From: Modicisalibacter sp049808615
GTDB taxonomy: Bacteria; Pseudomonadota; Gammaproteobacteria; Pseudomonadales; Halomonadaceae
NCBI RefSeq assembly: GCF_049808615.1
Contig: NZ_JBNCAN010000022.1
Location: forward strand, 20,295 to 84,294
Reading direction: 5' to 3'
Length of the DNA: 64,000 nucleotides
Part shown: one piece after another, positions 54,225 to 63,689 of the stretch
Layout: the number at the start of each line of letters is the position of its first letter
Position numbering within the stretch: the stretch's first letter is position 1
Notes under the pieces: generated by a model
The model's database searches: none
The model's input: only the letters and a program-made list of their open reading frames with translations
What the model was told of the DNA's origin: nothing
Translations under genes and position numbers: made by a program

Positions 54225-54267
54225 CTAACCTCCTCTCAACGTCCCGATATCGTCTTGTTCGAGATGC

Positions 54268-54279
54268 TGAATCGTGTCA
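54268..54279. promoter_or_regulatory. Cra (FruR)-like operator 1
   Basis: TGAATCGTGTCA matches 10 of 12 bases of the symmetric core TGAAACGTTTCA of Cra sites. It lies 44 bases upstream of fruB. Confidence 0.6.
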
Positions 54280-54299
54280 CCTTTGATTTCATGTCATGC

Positions 54300-54311
54300 T
54301 GAAACGATCCT
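54300..54311. promoter_or_regulatory. Cra (FruR)-like operator 2
   Basis: TGAAACGATCCT matches 9 of 12 bases of the same core; the left half TGAAACG is exact. The two sites are centred 32 bases apart, three helical turns, which would place the bound dimers on the same face. Confidence 0.5.
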
Positions 54312-54422
54312 GCTGATTAATCAAGCATCGATGTCTACGACCTTCGCTGCATCTGATTTTGCACGTCTTGCGCTGTCGCGCCCTTAGCATAGCGTTCAGA
54401 ACAAGGATACCAAGGAGCCCTC

Positions 54423-55412
54423 ATGACCCTGGCTGAAATCGCTCGCCTGGCCGGCGTCTCGCGTACCACCGCCAGCTATGTGATCAATGGCAAGGCCGAT
54501 ACGCATCGCATCAGCCGCGATACCGTGGCTAGGGTAATGGCTGTGGTCGAGCGCCACCAATACCGTGTCGATGTTCAAGCCGCCGCCCTGCGCAGAGGTC
54601 AGAGCCACATGCTGGGCCTGATCGTGCCGGACCTCGAGAACACCAGCTATGCGCGGCTGGCCAAGCGTCTGGAGCGCGGCGCTCGGGAGCAGGGCTTTCA
54701 ATTGTTGATCGCCGGCTCCGACGACGAGCCTGACACTGAGCGCGAACTGGCCTTGGCACTACGCGCTCAGCGTTGTCAGGCGCTGATCGTGGCCAGCAGC
54801 CTCCCTTCCGACGATGATTTTTATCGTGACCTCATGGCCGGGGGACTGCCGGTGATCGCCGTGGATCGACTGCTGGACCCGACTCGGTTTACCTGCATCG
54901 TTAGCCACGACAGCAGCGCCGCCGAGATGCTGACCCGCTCGGTATTGAGCCCGCAGGTCAAGCACATTGCCTGGTTCGACGCCGTGGATGGGCTGTCGAT
55001 TACCCAGCAGCGGCGCCAGGGCTTCCATCAGGCATTGTCCGATACCACGGCCACGCCCTGGGTGCTCACCGCCCAGCGCTACGATCGCACCGAAGGCGCG
55101 CGACTGATGCGTCAATTACTCGATGACCGACGCCTGCCGGATGCCCTGGTCACCGCTTCCTACACCCTGCTCGATGGCGCCCTCGATGTACTATTAAAAA
55201 ACGGCGGGCTGTCCGAGACACTTCGCTTGGCCACCTTTGGCGACGACCGCCTGCTCGACTTCCTGCCCCAGCCGGTCAATTCACTGCCCCAGGATCATGC
55301 GCGCATCGCGGAACTGACCCTGACCCGCGCCCTTGCGGCCGCCCGGGACGACTATCATCCCGGCTGCGAATTCGTCGAGCGTTCACTGCGACAGCGCCGC
55401 TCGTCGGTCTAG
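54423..55412 (+). CDS. cra: Fructose repressor Cra/FruR (LacI family)
   Basis: A 329-residue LacI-family regulator. The helix-turn-helix is at the very N-terminus, MTLAEIARLAGVSRTTASYV, with the hinge helix AAALRRGQSHMLGLIVPDLE near 55-74. The effector domain has SHDSSAAEMLTRSVLSP and TFGDDRLLDFLPQPVNSLPQ, close to E. coli Cra (334 residues). Cra binds fructose-1-phosphate, which releases it from DNA. Divergent from fruBKA with two matching operators between. Whether it is a global regulator as in enterics or local as in Pseudomonas is open. Confidence 0.92.
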   Translation: MTLAEIARLAGVSRTTASYVINGKADTHRISRDTVARVMAVVERHQYRVDVQAAALRRGQSHMLGLIVPDLENTSYARLAKRLERGAREQGFQLLIAGSDDEPDTERELALALRAQRCQALIVASSLPSDDDFYRDLMAGGLPVIAVDRLLDPTRFTCIVSHDSSAAEMLTRSVLSPQVKHIAWFDAVDGLSITQQRRQGFHQALSDTTATPWVLTAQRYDRTEGARLMRQLLDDRRLPDALVTASYTLLDGALDVLLKNGGLSETLRLATFGDDRLLDFLPQPVNSLPQDHARIAELTLTRALAAARDDYHPGCEFVERSLRQRRSSV

Positions 55413-55495
55413 CAAATGAATTCTGGGCGATACTGGCAAAGACCCCCATCGCTGCCGACACTAGTAAGGTCCAAGCATGCTTCAGGAGATCAGAG

Positions 55496-56161
55496 ATGTC
55501 GGAACTGCCCTTCGCCAATCGTCGCGCTGCGGGTCGGGCGCTTGCCAAACGACTCCTTGCCTATGCCGATGACGAGACGCTCGTATTAGGGTTACCGCGT
55601 GGCGGTGTACCGGTGGCAGCGGAAATCGCTCGGGAATTGAAAGCCACTCTCGATGTCATGGTGGTACGCAAGCTGGGGGTACCAGGTCATGAGGAATTTG
55701 CCATGGGCGCCATCGCCAGTGGCGATGTGACAGTGCTCGATGAGGCGTTGGTCAAACGGTTGAACATCGGCGAGAAACGCTTGCAAGCGGTGATCGACAG
55801 CGAGCATCGCGAGCTTGCACGCCGCGAAAATGCCTATCGGGGTGATCACCCCTACCCCGATCTGCACGGGCGACAGATCATTCTGGTGGATGACGGCATC
55901 GCCACCGGTTCCAGCATGCGCGCGGCGATTGCAGCCATCCGCCGATTGGGGGCCGAGCGCTTGATCGTGGCCGTGCCGGTCGCACCTCGCGATGCGCTGG
56001 ACACGCTGGCTCCCGACGTTGACGAGATCGTCTGTGTGGCCACACCCGAGCATTTCCACGCGGTAGGGCAGTGGTACATCGATTTCGACCAGACCAGCGA
56101 TGCCCAGGTCAGGGCGTGTCTAGCTGATTCAGCACGGGCCCCTTTTCACCCACACCAATAG
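55496..56161 (+). CDS. Phosphoribosyltransferase-family protein
   Basis: A 221-residue type I phosphoribosyltransferase fold. The PRPP-binding signature is QIILVDDGIATGSSMRAAIA (about 120-139). Opening FANRRAAGRALAKRL and LVLGLPRGGVPVAAEIAREL are typical of a subgroup often found beside dienelactone hydrolases or erythromycin-esterase-like proteins, whose true substrate is unknown. A helical insert (LNIGEKRLQAVIDSEHRELA) lies in the middle. The next gene on the same strand is a PhoD phosphatase 68 bases away; co-transcription is possible. Confidence 0.85.
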   Translation: MSELPFANRRAAGRALAKRLLAYADDETLVLGLPRGGVPVAAEIARELKATLDVMVVRKLGVPGHEEFAMGAIASGDVTVLDEALVKRLNIGEKRLQAVIDSEHRELARRENAYRGDHPYPDLHGRQIILVDDGIATGSSMRAAIAAIRRLGAERLIVAVPVAPRDALDTLAPDVDEIVCVATPEHFHAVGQWYIDFDQTSDAQVRACLADSARAPFHPHQ

Positions 56162-56229
56162 CCGCATAGTCAACGACATGTAACAAAGGGTATTCTGATT
56201 GTTTTCCGGTAAGGTGCTGATCACCCTTC

Positions 56230-58161
56230 ATGGACGATAGCGTTTTCAACCCACTTCCCGATGTTCTGGCCGGCCCTATCCTCCGCCGTATCGAACCTCA
56301 ACGCCTGGTGCTATGGCTGATGGCAACGCGCCCTTTAACGTTGAGCCTTGTACTTCATCCGGATCGTCTCGATTCCCGCTCCATCACTCTCGACGAAACG
56401 CTGTGTCGATGTGTGCCGGTAGGCCGACATGCCTACGTCCACCTGATCGAGGTAACACTGGAAACAGCCTTACCCCAGGACGTGGCAATCGGCTACGATC
56501 TGCGCATCACACAACCTGGTGGTGGTGATACGGGCATCGCCGATTGGGCGCCACACCTGCTGTATGGTGGTGAATCATGTCCAGGATTCGTGATCAAGTC
56601 ACGCCTGGACAGCGTGTTACATGGCTCCTGTCGCAAGCCACATTATTCTTCCGGTGATGGTTTGGCCCGGGCAGATGCGTGGCTGGCCGAACGTCATGAC
56701 CAACCGGAGGAGCGCCCCGCTCTCCTGCTACTCACTGGCGACCAGATCTACGCTGATGACGTCGCCGGCCCCATGCTTTCCGCCATTCATGAGCTGATCG
56801 AGCGTCTGGGGCTCTGGGGTGAGCGACTCGAAGGCGCGGTGGTGGATGACAGCGACGCACTCTATGCCGCCGAAGATACCTATTACCGACGGCAATGCTT
56901 GCTACCCCAGATCAAGTCCACAGAAGCGCTACGCGAACGCTTCTTCGGTGGTGTCAGAAAGCCGGTGTTCACGACGGACAGCGCCGCCAATCACCTGATC
57001 ACGTTGAGTGAAGTCCTGGCGATGTACATGCTGGTATGGTCGCCGGTGCCCTGGCGATCGATTCGACGTACCGAGCCACCGCTGAGCGAGGAGCATCGAG
57101 AACGATTTATCGCGGAACGTGAAGTGATCGATGCATTCGCCAACGAGCTGCCGATGGCGGCGAGGCTCCTGGCCCAGGTACCCACGCTGATGATCTTCGA
57201 CGATCACGACGTCACCGACGACTGGAACCTGACCGCCGCCTGGGAAGAGACTGCCTACGGGCATCCCTTCTCACGGCGCATCGTCGGCAATGCGCTTATC
57301 GCCTACTTGCTGTGTCAGGGCTGGGGCAATGCGCCGGAGCGACTCTCCGTACCGATTAGCCACTTACGGCAATTGCTCGACGCCTGCGGCGATGACGGGT
57401 TTCTACCAGTCAAGCCGCAGGACGCGCTGATCACAGAGCTCTTGCGTTTCGAGGGCTGGGGGTTCTGTCTGCAAAGCTCGCCCAAGCTGGTGGCTCTGGA
57501 TACCCGCACCAGACGTTGGCGCAGTGAGCGCAATCGGCATCGTCCGTCGGGATTGATGGATTGGGAAGCATTGACGGAGCTACAGCAAGAGATTCTGGAT
57601 GAGCCCTCGATCATCATCGTCTCGGCGGCGCCTATGTTCGGCGTCAAGCTGATCGAGGGCATACAGCGCGTGTTCAGTTGGGCTGGCAAGCCCTTGCTAG
57701 TGGATGCAGAAAACTGGATGGCTCATCGGGGCGCCGCAAATGTCATGCTCAATATCTTTCGCCACACCCGCACACCGCGCAATTACGTGATTCTCTCTGG
57801 CGACGTGCACTACTCCTTTGTCTACGATGTACGCATCCGCCATCATGAGGAAAGCCCCCGTATTTGGCAGATCACCAGCAGCGGGGTCAAGAATGGCTTT
57901 CCCGATACGCTACTGGACTGGTTTGATCGCCTCAATCGCTGGCTCTATGCGCCCTGGTCACCGCTCAACTGGTTCACCAAACGCCGCCGCATGCAGGTAA
58001 GCCCCTTCATCCCCGACCGCGCCAAGGCGGGGGAACGCCTGTGGAACGGCTCAGGCATCGGACATGTGCGACTCGACGATCAAGGACGCCCCATAGAGAT
58101 TCAGGAGCTCGGCGTCGATGGAATCACAGTGCGTTTTCACAGGGCTCGCGATGAGTACTGA
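56230..58161 (+). CDS. PhoD-like metallophosphatase
   Basis: A 643-residue protein of the alkaline phosphatase D (PhoD-like, metallophosphatase) family. Metal ligands can be located: LLLTGDQIYADDVAGPM (about 160-176), MIFDDHDVTDDW (about 319-330) and VILSGDVHYSFVYDV (about 518-532). An N-terminal beta domain (about 20-110) precedes the catalytic part. No signal peptide or Tat motif is visible, unlike secreted PhoD enzymes, so it may act in the cytoplasm. A hydrolase of phosphomono- or diesters is expected; the substrate is unknown. Confidence 0.85.
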   Translation: MDDSVFNPLPDVLAGPILRRIEPQRLVLWLMATRPLTLSLVLHPDRLDSRSITLDETLCRCVPVGRHAYVHLIEVTLETALPQDVAIGYDLRITQPGGGDTGIADWAPHLLYGGESCPGFVIKSRLDSVLHGSCRKPHYSSGDGLARADAWLAERHDQPEERPALLLLTGDQIYADDVAGPMLSAIHELIERLGLWGERLEGAVVDDSDALYAAEDTYYRRQCLLPQIKSTEALRERFFGGVRKPVFTTDSAANHLITLSEVLAMYMLVWSPVPWRSIRRTEPPLSEEHRERFIAEREVIDAFANELPMAARLLAQVPTLMIFDDHDVTDDWNLTAAWEETAYGHPFSRRIVGNALIAYLLCQGWGNAPERLSVPISHLRQLLDACGDDGFLPVKPQDALITELLRFEGWGFCLQSSPKLVALDTRTRRWRSERNRHRPSGLMDWEALTELQQEILDEPSIIIVSAAPMFGVKLIEGIQRVFSWAGKPLLVDAENWMAHRGAANVMLNIFRHTRTPRNYVILSGDVHYSFVYDVRIRHHEESPRIWQITSSGVKNGFPDTLLDWFDRLNRWLYAPWSPLNWFTKRRRMQVSPFIPDRAKAGERLWNGSGIGHVRLDDQGRPIEIQELGVDGITVRFHRARDEY

Positions 58162-58232
58162 TCGTCAAATGAGATGGGGCCGCAGGGCCGCCCCTCATCA
58201 GCCTGGTTTCAATCGACTCGCAAGCACACCCA

Positions 58233-59042
58233 TCAAGAATCCGTTGGGCTCTCGCCTCCTACCAGGTCCTTATACGCATGCCAGCTGGCATGGCCGAGTA
58301 CCGGTAGAATCACCGCAAGCCCGATATAGAAGGTCGCCACTCCGATGATGGTACAGCCGGTCAAAATCGCGGCCCATAGCAGCATCGGGCGGAAATTACG
58401 CGCAACACTCTTTACACTGGCCTCGATACCCTCCATGAAGGTGAGATCACGGTCCATCAATGTGGGTATTGCTATTACGCTGATGGAGAAGGCGCCAAAG
58501 GCCAATACGCCACCGAACACACTACCCACCAGCAACATGCCGAGCCCCTCGGGAGTGGTGAACAAGGCAGAATAAAGATCAATCGGACTGGGCACGTTGA
58601 AGCCGAAGAACAGGGCAAACAGCAATGTCGCCACCCGGATCCAGATGATGAAAAAGATCATCATCATCAATCCCATCATGGCAAGCTGCCCGGTATGCGA
58701 GGTCCAGGCACCAAACGCATCACCCAAGTTGGGGGTACGGCCTTCCTCAAGACGTTGGCTGATGCCGTAAGAGCCGACCGCTACCAAAGGGCCAAGGAAC
58801 ATGAACCCTGCCACCAACGGCAGTAGCCAATGCCAGAGCCCCAGGTTATAGGCACCGATCGTGACAGCCAGACTGACACCCACCCAAAAAAGTCCATAGG
58901 CCAGACTGACCGCCATGGCTTGACGAAAATCGTTGATCCCGGCGATCAGCCATTGCCTCGGCTGATCGATGTCGATGCGTTTGATGATCAATTGCGTACC
59001 GGCTTGCGTAGCTGGAGTATTCTTCTTGGCGTCCACCATCAT
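58233..59042 (-). CDS. DUF2189 membrane protein
   Basis: A 269-residue integral membrane protein with about six helices, including a Met-rich one (QLAMMGLMMMIFFIIWIRVA, about 117-136). The N-terminal IDIDQPRQWLIAGINDFRQA and the LVAVGSYGISQRLEEGR and AFSISVIAIPTLMDRD motifs fit DUF2189, sometimes described as a cytochrome c oxidase-associated membrane family; its role is not known. The start could be either of two adjacent ATG codons. It lies downstream of the TRAP and stress-protein genes, about 275 bases beyond the latter. Confidence 0.82.
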   Translation of the reverse strand: MMVDAKKNTPATQAGTQLIIKRIDIDQPRQWLIAGINDFRQAMAVSLAYGLFWVGVSLAVTIGAYNLGLWHWLLPLVAGFMFLGPLVAVGSYGISQRLEEGRTPNLGDAFGAWTSHTGQLAMMGLMMMIFFIIWIRVATLLFALFFGFNVPSPIDLYSALFTTPEGLGMLLVGSVFGGVLAFGAFSISVIAIPTLMDRDLTFMEGIEASVKSVARNFRPMLLWAAILTGCTIIGVATFYIGLAVILPVLGHASWHAYKDLVGGESPTDS

Positions 59043-59226
59043 AGCACTGCCCCTTGCACTGACTGCCTGTTACCGGATGCATCCGTCTGGGAACAGCTCC
59101 CAGGACACGGATGACTTGTTCAGGATGATGGGAGCGGCTCATCGAACAGGTTTCCATGATACGCCGTTCGCCAGCATGCCTAATCTCAATGTAGTCGACC
59201 TTGCGTGAAAGCGCAGCGTTGAACAC

Positions 59227-59313
59227 TCATAGCAGCGAATCGAGTATCCGCATTAGCGTAAAGCCTCCGAGCACGCCCATGGCGGCAAAACGCTCCTGCG
59301 TTTGAATCACCAC
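59227..59313 (-). other. Short open frame after the stress-protein gene
   Basis: A 28-codon frame starting at GTG ends LGGFTLMRILDSLL before a TGA. The hydrophobic end looks like the last helix of a membrane transporter, perhaps a leftover, or a small membrane peptide. There is no clear ribosome site. The rest of 59043-59317 shows nothing recognisable. Confidence 0.2.
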
Positions 59314-59317
59314 TGAT

Positions 59318-59746
59318 CTAGCGTACGACCAATACCGAGATACCGGCATGACGCATGACATGCTCGGCGTTGGGCCCCAGCAGATAATCGGCAAAGCGAC
59401 GCTTGTTGTGTGACGCCATGACGATCAGATCGGCATCCACTGCCTTGGCTGATTTGATGATGCCCTCGTAAGGAGAACCATCGGCAATCATGCAATGCGT
59501 CTCGATCTCCGGTGGGATATGCTCTTCCACGAATCTTTGCTGGGTTTCAGATAAGAGTGTGTGTGCCTTCTTGTTGAAGTCCGCCGGGAAATAGCTCCCC
59601 ACCAGCGGCATGCGGTAGTCCGGCAGAACGGTGACGATAAACAGCGTGGCATCGAATGCCTTGCACAACGCCAGCGCCTCCGGCAAAGCCCTCTCCCAGG
59701 ATTCCGCTGCGTTGAGATCGATGGGCAACACGATCTTTTTGTGCAT
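59318..59746 (-). CDS. Universal stress protein, TeaD-like
   Basis: A 142-residue UspA-fold protein: KKIVLPIDLNAAESWERALP at the start, the DADLIVMASHNKRRFADYLL block near 107-126 and C-terminal ISVLVVR. The complete nucleotide-binding pattern G-x2-G-x9-G(S/T) of ATP-binding Usp proteins is not fully present (GPNAEHVMRHAGIS). It lies 15 bases after the TRAP permease gene. In Halomonas elongata the similar TeaD follows the ectoine TRAP transporter TeaABC and lowers its activity, so this protein may regulate the transporter upstream. GGGAGGAAACG gives a strong ribosome site. Confidence 0.85.
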   Translation of the reverse strand: MHKKIVLPIDLNAAESWERALPEALALCKAFDATLFIVTVLPDYRMPLVGSYFPADFNKKAHTLLSETQQRFVEEHIPPEIETHCMIADGSPYEGIIKSAKAVDADLIVMASHNKRRFADYLLGPNAEHVMRHAGISVLVVR

Positions 59747-59761
59747 GACCGTTTCCTCCCT

Positions 59762-62347
59762 TTAGGCGGTGGCCGTCTGCGTGCGACGGCGGCGCAACTG
59801 CAATAGCACTACCAGAGCAAATACCGCCAGCCCTGGAATCCACATCCACTCCTTGTCCCAGCGCTCCACCGGCGCCCTGACCGAGGCGATTTCCTGATCG
59901 AACTCGAAGCCCAGCTCTTCCGCCTCACTACCGAATGTGGTCATGTCGACCAGGGTACGCCCATCCTCCTGCATCAATTGCAGACCCAGGTTTTCCATGC
60001 GCTCCGTGCCAGTATTGCCTTCCGGGACCGGCACCAGTATCACGAAACTTGTGGGATTGCCGTAAGCATCGAGACCATCGATGCGTACCCTCAGGTTGCT
60101 GCCTTTGTCGACATCACCCAGCGCTTGCTCGAATTGGTTCGGTGGTACATCCCGATAAGGATCGTGAATCATGTCCATCCAGAAACCGGGGCGGAACAGC
60201 GTAAAGGCGACCAGCAGCAGCAACAGGCTCTCGTACCAGCGATTACGCGTCAGCATGAAACCTTGCGTGGCGGCGGCGAAGACCAGCATCGCAAAGGTCG
60301 CGACAATGAAGATCACGACACCCTGAAAGGGGCTCACGTCGATTAACAATAGCTCGGTATTGAAGATGAACAAGAACGGTAATGCCGCGGTACGCAGGCT
60401 ATAGTAAAACGCCTGAAAGCCGGTGCGGATCGGATCGCCTCCCGAGATCGCCGCCGCCGCAAAGGATGCCAGCCCTACCGGCGGTGTTACGTCCGCCATG
60501 ATGCCGAAATAGAATACAAACAGATGTACGGCAATCAGCGGCACGATCAACCCGTTTTGCTGGCCAAGCGATACCACCACGGGTGCGAGCAGGGCCGAGA
60601 CCACAATATAATTGGCGGTGGTCGGCAGCCCCATACCAAGAATCAGGCTGAGCACAGCGGTCAGCAACAGAATCAGTAGCAGGTTGCCCATCGACAGCGT
60701 TTCGACCAGGTCCGCCAGGACCAGCCCCACACCGGTCTGGGACACGGCACCGACGATGATACCGGCCGCTGCGGTAGCGATACCGATCCCGATCATATTG
60801 CGCGCACCGGCAATCAGCCCATCCCATAGATCGATGAAACCGAGCTTGATGTCCTCCGCCATCTTGCTTTGACCGCGAAAGATGGCGTCTATCGGACGCT
60901 GGGTGATCATGATGATGATCATCAATACCGTCGCCCAGAAAGCCGACAACCCCGGCGATAGCCGCTCGACCATCAGACACCATACCAGCACGATCACCGG
61001 CAGGATGTAATGCAGTCCGACCATGACCGTGGGCTTGGTCCGAGGCAACTCCGTGATATCGTCGTTGGGATCATCCATCTCGAGCTGGGGGTATTTCGAA
61101 CCGACTTTCAAGAGTCCCACGTAGATAATGGCCAACGCCACCGCCACCACCCAGGGCGTGGAATCTCCCAGGATCGGTTTGAGCCAGCCTAGACCGTAGT
61201 AAACCGCAAACGATAAGGCCATCAGCAACAAAAGCCCGGTCAGGAAACCAATTGCCTTGCGCAGCAATGGCTTGGGCGGGTTACTGCTTTGCAGTCCCTG
61301 CATACCGGCCTTGAGTGCTTCGAGGTGAACGATATAGATCAAGGCAATATAGGAAATCAGAGCCGGTAAAAAGGCATGCTTGATGACCTCGACATAAGAG
61401 ATGCCAACATATTCCACCATCAAAAAAGCAGCGGCCCCCATGACCGGTGGCATGATCTGACCGTTGACGGAAGAGGCCACTTCGACCGCACCGGCTTTCT
61501 CGGCAGAAAAGCCAACGCGCTTCATCATCGGAATGGTAAAAGTACCCGTGGTCACCGTATTGGCAATCGATGATCCGGAAATCAACCCCGTCATGCCGGA
61601 CGCGACTACCGCCGCCTTGGCGGGCCCACCGCGATAATGCCCCAGCAGTGAAAACGCCACCTTGATGAAATAGTTACCCGCGCCGGCCTTGTCGAGCAAA
61701 GCGCCGAACAGCACAAACAGGAAGACGAAGCTGGTCGAAACCCCCAGGGCGATACCAAAGACCCCTTGAGTCGTCAGCCACTGGTGATTGACCAATCCAT
61801 ACAAGCTTACGCCCTGGTGTGCCAGCATGGCCGGCATATAGGGGCCGGCGAGTGAATACACCAGGAACACCAAGGCCACGATCGTCAGGGGTGGACCAAG
61901 GGCACGCCGCGTCCCCTCGAGCAGTAGTATCAGGCCTGCCACGCCGACAATGACATCCTGCAGGATCGGTGCCCCAGGCCGTTGCGACAGCTGATCGTAA
62001 AAGATGTAGATATACGCGGCGGTAAACGCCGCCACCGCGCCCAACACCCAGTCAGTGAGAGGCACCCGATCCCGAGGTGAACGCTTGAGGGCCGGATAGG
62101 CCATATAGGCCAAAAACAGAGCAAAGGTCAGGTGTATGGAGCGGGTCTCAGTGGCACTGAAGACACCGAACCCCGCCATGTAAGGCAATGGAGAGGCTAC
62201 CCATAACTGGAATAGTGACCACCCGGTCGCAATGCCAAGAAAGAGCTTGTTAGGCACTCCGCTGAGCGTTCGTGATCCCGTATCGCTGGAGAGCAGCTCG
62301 TCTAGATCCTGCGACGATGATGATGTCTGCTGTTTATCTTCGGCCAT
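59762..62347 (-). CDS. TRAP transporter fused permease (4TM/12TM)
   Basis: An 861-residue inner-membrane protein joining the small (DctQ-like) and large (DctM-like) subunits of a TRAP carrier, as usual for the TAXI type. The DctM-like part shows GSSIANTVTTGTFTIPMMKR (about 261-280) and GMGLPTTANYIVVSALLAPV (about 570), both typical. A hydrophilic, probably periplasmic, C-terminal stretch of about 100 residues (from about 725) precedes a last helix and a short basic tail (LRRRRTQTATA). It moves an organic anion inward with sodium ions, using the binding protein encoded upstream. Confidence 0.92.
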   Translation of the reverse strand: MAEDKQQTSSSSQDLDELLSSDTGSRTLSGVPNKLFLGIATGWSLFQLWVASPLPYMAGFGVFSATETRSIHLTFALFLAYMAYPALKRSPRDRVPLTDWVLGAVAAFTAAYIYIFYDQLSQRPGAPILQDVIVGVAGLILLLEGTRRALGPPLTIVALVFLVYSLAGPYMPAMLAHQGVSLYGLVNHQWLTTQGVFGIALGVSTSFVFLFVLFGALLDKAGAGNYFIKVAFSLLGHYRGGPAKAAVVASGMTGLISGSSIANTVTTGTFTIPMMKRVGFSAEKAGAVEVASSVNGQIMPPVMGAAAFLMVEYVGISYVEVIKHAFLPALISYIALIYIVHLEALKAGMQGLQSSNPPKPLLRKAIGFLTGLLLLMALSFAVYYGLGWLKPILGDSTPWVVAVALAIIYVGLLKVGSKYPQLEMDDPNDDITELPRTKPTVMVGLHYILPVIVLVWCLMVERLSPGLSAFWATVLMIIIMITQRPIDAIFRGQSKMAEDIKLGFIDLWDGLIAGARNMIGIGIATAAAGIIVGAVSQTGVGLVLADLVETLSMGNLLLILLLTAVLSLILGMGLPTTANYIVVSALLAPVVVSLGQQNGLIVPLIAVHLFVFYFGIMADVTPPVGLASFAAAAISGGDPIRTGFQAFYYSLRTAALPFLFIFNTELLLIDVSPFQGVVIFIVATFAMLVFAAATQGFMLTRNRWYESLLLLLVAFTLFRPGFWMDMIHDPYRDVPPNQFEQALGDVDKGSNLRVRIDGLDAYGNPTSFVILVPVPEGNTGTERMENLGLQLMQEDGRTLVDMTTFGSEAEELGFEFDQEIASVRAPVERWDKEWMWIPGLAVFALVVLLQLRRRRTQTATA

Positions 62348-62421
62348 GTTTCTTCCCTACTTATCGATGGCAGCATAAAAAACATCCTGAGAGCTCTCGC
62401 ATGACGAGCCCTACACCAAAA

Positions 62422-62452
62422 GATGCGCGAGGCCAACTGGCGCCCGCGCATC
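62422..62452 (-). terminator. Intercistronic terminator-like hairpin between TAXI protein and permease genes
   Basis: Eight-base perfect arms (GATGCGCG/CGCGCATC) followed on the minus strand by TTTT. Partial termination here would give more binding protein than permease, a common need in binding-protein-dependent transporters. Confidence 0.6.
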
Positions 62453-62493
62453 CCTGGTATATCAGTGACTAATCACTATAGCCGAAGCCATGA

Positions 62494-63468
62494 TCAGTCA
62501 ATCCAGCCACGCTCCTTGTAGTAACGCTCGGCACCTTCATGTAGCGGTGCCGTCAGGCCCTGGCTGATCATCTGCTCGGGTTCGAGAGTGGAGAAAGCCG
62601 GATGTAGACGCTTGAAACGATCAAAGTTCTCGAAGACGGCCTTGACGGTGGTATAGACCACATCCGCATCCGTATTGGCGTCCGTGAGAAGTGTCGCGGC
62701 CACCCCGAAAGTTTCGGTATCCTCATCGTTACCCTTGTACAGGCCACCGGGAATGACCGATTTGGTGTAGTACGGATACTTCTCGACGAGTTCATCGACG
62801 GCTTCACCGTTGATCGGAACGAGATTGGAATCTACCGTGGTGGTGGCTTCCTGAATCGAACCATTGGGATGGCCTACCACATAGGCCATGGCATCGATGT
62901 TGTTGTCCGCCAGGGCGGAGGCCATTTCAGCGGCGGTCAGCTCCGAGGCCAATGAGTAATCGTCCATGGTCCAACCCTTGGCATCCATCAGCACTTCCAT
63001 GGTGGCGCGCTGCCCGGAGCCTGGGTTGCCGACGTTGACCCGCTTACCCTTGAGATCATCAAACGTCTTGATGCCGGCATCCGCGCGTGCCAGCACCGTC
63101 AGCGGCTCGCCGTGCATGGCGAACACCGAACGCAACTCCTTGAACGGCTGATCGAAATTGTCTTCACCATTGTAGGCGCGATAGCCCACATCCGATTGCA
63201 CGACCCCCATATCCAGCTCACCGGACTTGAGTCCGTTGACGTTGGCAACCGAGCCCCCGGTAGAGGGTGCGTTACATTTGATATTGGCGTCCTTGATACG
63301 GTTGACCATGCGGCAGACCGATTGGCCAACGACATAGTAAACCCCTGTCTGTCCACCGGTACCGATGGTAATGAACTTCTGCTCCTGGGCCATGGTGGGA
63401 GCGGAGAACATCGCTGCACCGAGTAGCGCACTGGAAGCGATTGCAGCGGAAAGAAAATGTCTTTTCAT
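62494..63468 (-). CDS. TAXI-family TRAP transporter solute-binding protein
   Basis: A 324-residue periplasmic protein. Signal peptide about 1-28 (ending SAPTMA). The mature part begins ITIGTGGQTGVYYVVGQSVC, the family hallmark, followed by APSTGGSVANVNGLKSGELD and VNVGNPGSGQRATMEVLMDA (about 143). Studied TAXI proteins bind glutamate, glutamine or related carboxylates; the ligand here is not known. ATG 63468 follows GAGG; a longer frame to 63492 lacks a ribosome site. First gene of the operon with the fused permease and the stress protein. Confidence 0.92.
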   Translation of the reverse strand: MKRHFLSAAIASSALLGAAMFSAPTMAQEQKFITIGTGGQTGVYYVVGQSVCRMVNRIKDANIKCNAPSTGGSVANVNGLKSGELDMGVVQSDVGYRAYNGEDNFDQPFKELRSVFAMHGEPLTVLARADAGIKTFDDLKGKRVNVGNPGSGQRATMEVLMDAKGWTMDDYSLASELTAAEMASALADNNIDAMAYVVGHPNGSIQEATTTVDSNLVPINGEAVDELVEKYPYYTKSVIPGGLYKGNDEDTETFGVAATLLTDANTDADVVYTTVKAVFENFDRFKRLHPAFSTLEPEQMISQGLTAPLHEGAERYYKERGWID

Positions 63469-63659
63469 GCAAGATACCTCATGGATTTGCATTGTTGTGA
63501 AACGTTATTTGCCGTCGAGCGTCACTATGTAAACATACCGACTCTACCGTCACGGTGCAAAAGGCATTGCTAAACTTATGCTGTCGATCCTATCAACGAT
63601 GTGAATATTCTTTCTCAAGATTAGTCCACCCTTTGCGTTTGCGGTACGTTAAACTCGGC

Positions 63660-63689
63660 TTGACTTACCGTTTCGTACAGGACTAATAC
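63660..63689 (+). promoter_or_regulatory. Possible sigma-70 promoter
   Basis: TTGACT, 18 bases, TAATAC. The -35 matches five of six consensus bases; the -10 is weak. It would serve the plus-strand frame starting at 63710. Confidence 0.3.
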
